From Apilactobacillus quenuiae (GTDB lineage: Bacteria; Bacillota; Bacilli; Lactobacillales; Lactobacillaceae): a stretch of 64,000 nucleotides of DNA. The position numbers and the translations under genes were made by a program. The stretch lies in the NCBI RefSeq assembly GCF_002994005.1, contig NZ_POSN01000002.1:290113-354112 (forward strand). Reading direction: 5' to 3'. This document shows, piece by piece, positions 62,334 to 64,000 of the stretch. A model generated the notes under the pieces. That model was given only the letters and a program-made list of their open reading frames with translations, was not told the DNA's origin and made no database searches. The stretch's first letter is position 1. Each line of letters starts with the position of its first letter.

Positions 62334-63596
62334 TTATTTAAGTTTTGCCATATAAGCTTTTTCTTTTTCGGTATCAAATTCATTTTCAGATTTACCAATA
62401 ATAACGGTTGCTAATGAATTACCAATAACATTAACTGCAGTTCTTGCCATATCGATAAAACGATCGATTCCTGCAATAAAAGTCATTCCAGAGATTGGAA
62501 TATTAACAGTAGATAAGGTAGCTAATAGTACAACAAATGAGGCCCCTGGCACCCCTGCCATTCCTTTTGAAGTAATCATCAAAGTAATTAACAATGTAAT
62601 TTGTTGTCCAATTGATAAATGAATTCCATATGCTTGGGCAAGGAATAATGCAGCTAATGATTGATAAATAGCTGATCCATCAAGATTAAATGTATATCCA
62701 GTTGGAATAACAAAAGATACAATTGATGGACTAACACCAAATTTACTCATCTTATCAATATTTCTAGGCAAAGCTGCTTCAGAACTAGCAGTTGAAAATG
62801 CTAAAATTGCTTCTTCTTTAACGACTTTTAACAAATCAAATATTCTAAAGCCAAAAATTCTTGCAGCGGCACCCATTACTACAATTACAAAAATTGCCAT
62901 TGTAGCATACGTTAGTAATACAAAGTAACTTAGTGGAGCAAGTGCTGAAAGCCCTAATTCAGCCAAAGTAACACCTATTAAAGCACAAACACCAATGGGT
63001 GATAATTTCATGATCCAGCCAGTTATTTTAAACATTACTTGAGAAATGGATTCCATTAAATCAATGATAACTTGTCCCTTTTCACCAATTGCAGATGTCC
63101 CTAAACCAAATAATACTGAAAAAACGATAATTGGCATCATATCACCACTACTAATCGAGTTAAAAATATTAACTGGAATAAGTCCAATTAAAGTACCCCA
63201 AATACCACTATGATTAGCACTCTTAGCAGTTGCTAAATATTGAGTAATATCAGTACCGTGTAATGCGTGAACATTAATAAAATCTCCTGGATGGAAAATA
63301 TTACCAATTACTAGGCCTAAAACAATGGCTATAGTAGTCATAAGTTCAAAGTATAAAATTGTTTTTCCACCGATTCTACCCAATTTATGAATATCACCAA
63401 TACTTGCAATTCCAACAGTTAAGCAAGAAATAACAATTGGAATAACAATCATTTGAATCAAACGAATAAAGATAGTTCCAATACTCTGCATTGCAGTAAT
63501 TGCTGTTGCATTTTTATAAAAAATTATACCCAATATAATTCCCAAAATTAAGCCAACTAGTATCTGCCAGCCTAAAGAGAGTTTAATTTTTTTCAT
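62334..63596 (-). CDS. Dicarboxylate/amino acid:cation symporter (GltP/GltT type)
   Basis: 420 aa, eight membrane helices plus two re-entrant loops. DAACS signatures: FSTASSEAALPRN (serine-rich hairpin 1), PTGYTFNLDGSAIYQS (substrate and cation site) and TSKGMAGVPGASFVVL (hairpin 2). Imports glutamate/aspartate or C4-dicarboxylates with H+ or Na+. An Arg in FIDMARTAVNVIGNS near residue 385 favours acidic amino acids. It follows the rRNA operon in the leftward direction, separated by the 5S terminator. An RBS of the type AAGGAG lies upstream of the ATG. Confidence 0.92.
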   Translation of the reverse strand: MKKIKLSLGWQILVGLILGIILGIIFYKNATAITAMQSIGTIFIRLIQMIVIPIVISCLTVGIASIGDIHKLGRIGGKTILYFELMTTIAIVLGLVIGNIFHPGDFINVHALHGTDITQYLATAKSANHSGIWGTLIGLIPVNIFNSISSGDMMPIIVFSVLFGLGTSAIGEKGQVIIDLMESISQVMFKITGWIMKLSPIGVCALIGVTLAELGLSALAPLSYFVLLTYATMAIFVIVVMGAAARIFGFRIFDLLKVVKEEAILAFSTASSEAALPRNIDKMSKFGVSPSIVSFVIPTGYTFNLDGSAIYQSLAALFLAQAYGIHLSIGQQITLLITLMITSKGMAGVPGASFVVLLATLSTVNIPISGMTFIAGIDRFIDMARTAVNVIGNSLATVIIGKSENEFDTEKEKAYMAKLK

Positions 63597-63656
63597 ATAA
63601 ATTACTCCTTATTATGTACATTAATTGTTATTTTACCATAAAACGTAACATTGTAT

Positions 63657-63692
63657 ATAAAAAAAGAGTTTTCGATGTTTATCGAAAACTCT
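63657..63692 (-). terminator. Terminator of the rRNA operon
   Basis: 12-bp stem AGAGTTTTCGAT/ATCGAAAACTCT with a 4-base loop, followed leftward by seven T, immediately after 5S rRNA. Confidence 0.92.
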
Positions 63693-63699
63693 AAAAATT

Positions 63700-63817
63700 G
63701 TGCGGCAACTTCCTACCCTTGCAAGAGGCGATCCTCTAACTACTCTCGGCGTTTAGAAGCTTAACTGCTGTGTTCGGCATGGGAACAGGTGTATCCTTCT
63801 AGCTATCGCCACCACAC
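63700..63817 (-). rRNA. rrf: 5S ribosomal RNA
   Basis: About 117 nt on the minus strand: begins TGTGGTGGCGATAGC, contains CCTGTTCCCATGCCGAACAC and ends GTTGCCGCACA, with paired 5' and 3' ends. Length, sequence and the nearby 23S end identify it firmly; the termini may be off by one or two bases. Confidence 0.97.
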
Positions 63818-63884
63818 TATTCTTTTAAAAGAACTTCGTTCTTTCAAAACTAGATATTATTATTCCTTTAGAGAACCACCTTAC

Positions 63885-64000
63885 TTGGTTAAGTCCTCGA
63901 CCAATTAGTACTAGTCCGCTCCATACATTGCTGCACTTCCACTTCTAGCCTATCTACCTAATCATCTCTTAGGGGTCTTACTTCCATAAAGGAATGGGAA
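63885..64000 (-). rRNA. rrl: 23S ribosomal RNA, 3' end (continues beyond the window)
   Basis: The minus-strand sequence ends with CTAATTGGTCGAGGACTTAACCAA, the usual 3' terminus of Firmicutes 23S rRNA. Only the last about 116 nt are inside the window. The 67-base spacer to 5S has a short hairpin (GAAC/GTTC) and no tRNA. Confidence 0.95.

Overview
The window looks like chromosomal DNA from a low-GC Gram-positive bacterium, most likely an obligately heterofermentative member of the Lactobacillaceae. A full-length xylulose-5-P/fructose-6-P phosphoketolase and an adjacent zwf-gnd pair together make up the oxidative half of the phosphoketolase pathway. RNase Y, an Spx-family protein, CtsR/CIRCE heat-shock sites, an L-box riboswitch, BirA operators and frequent TTG/GTG starts behind strong AGGAGG-type ribosome binding sites fit the same group. 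I cannot name the species; Fructilactobacillus- or Apilactobacillus-like genomes are plausible from general resemblance only. I see no transposase, integrase, phage structural gene or CRISPR array, and no tRNA gene.

Layout. 0-24 kb is mostly housekeeping: a K+ channel end, ferredoxin-NADP reductase, nucleoside hydrolase, HAD phosphatase, a cysteine-less Spx-like protein, a 5'-nucleotidase-like enzyme, RNase Y, ammonium transporter, RluA pseudouridine synthase, phosphoketolase with an upstream GntR regulator, a P-type ATPase and an aldo/keto reductase. 22.8-31 kb holds regulated nutrient genes: a lysine riboswitch before a YjeM-type permease, a frameshifted membrane gene, an SDR-MerR operon, and a biotin block (bioY, CHY zinc-finger protein, birA) with two BirA boxes in its divergent promoter region. 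31-37 kb is accessory: three HTH-plus-membrane regulators, an alcohol dehydrogenase, secreted proteins and a DUF805 protein with a Ser/Asp/Gln-rich tail. 38-41.4 kb is a probable defence cluster: a GIY-YIG/DUF2075 P-loop protein, a divergent MazG-like pyrophosphohydrolase and an MrcB_N-DUF3883 nuclease-like protein. 41.4-47 kb has small membrane proteins, two tandem Hsp20 genes under combined CtsR/CIRCE sites, a GH25 lysozyme and a two-component system. 47-50.6 kb is a GtrA-GT39-GT2 operon, preceded by four direct repeats with an 11-bp period that are a likely target of that response regulator. 50.7-62 kb carries a membrane Mrr-like nuclease, ketopantoate reductase, a CNNM-type transporter, NrdI, nitroreductase, MFS transporter, zwf-gnd and a multicopper oxidase. 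A gene-poor, highly structured 550-bp region and a glutamate/aspartate symporter follow. The right edge is the 3' end of a leftward rRNA operon (5S complete, 23S partial).

Working together: phosphoketolase, Zwf and Gnd form the central carbon route. BioY and BirA form a self-regulated biotin circuit. The histidine kinase/response regulator pair probably controls the divergent lipid-linked glycosylation operon. The strongest candidates for something undescribed are the GIY-YIG/DUF2075-MazG-MrcB/DUF3883 cluster, the structured transcript at 61.8-62.3 kb with its 28-codon ORF, and a possible ~190-nt leftward RNA at 12.1-12.3 kb. Start codons were chosen by ribosome-binding-site position, so several differ from the longest open frame.
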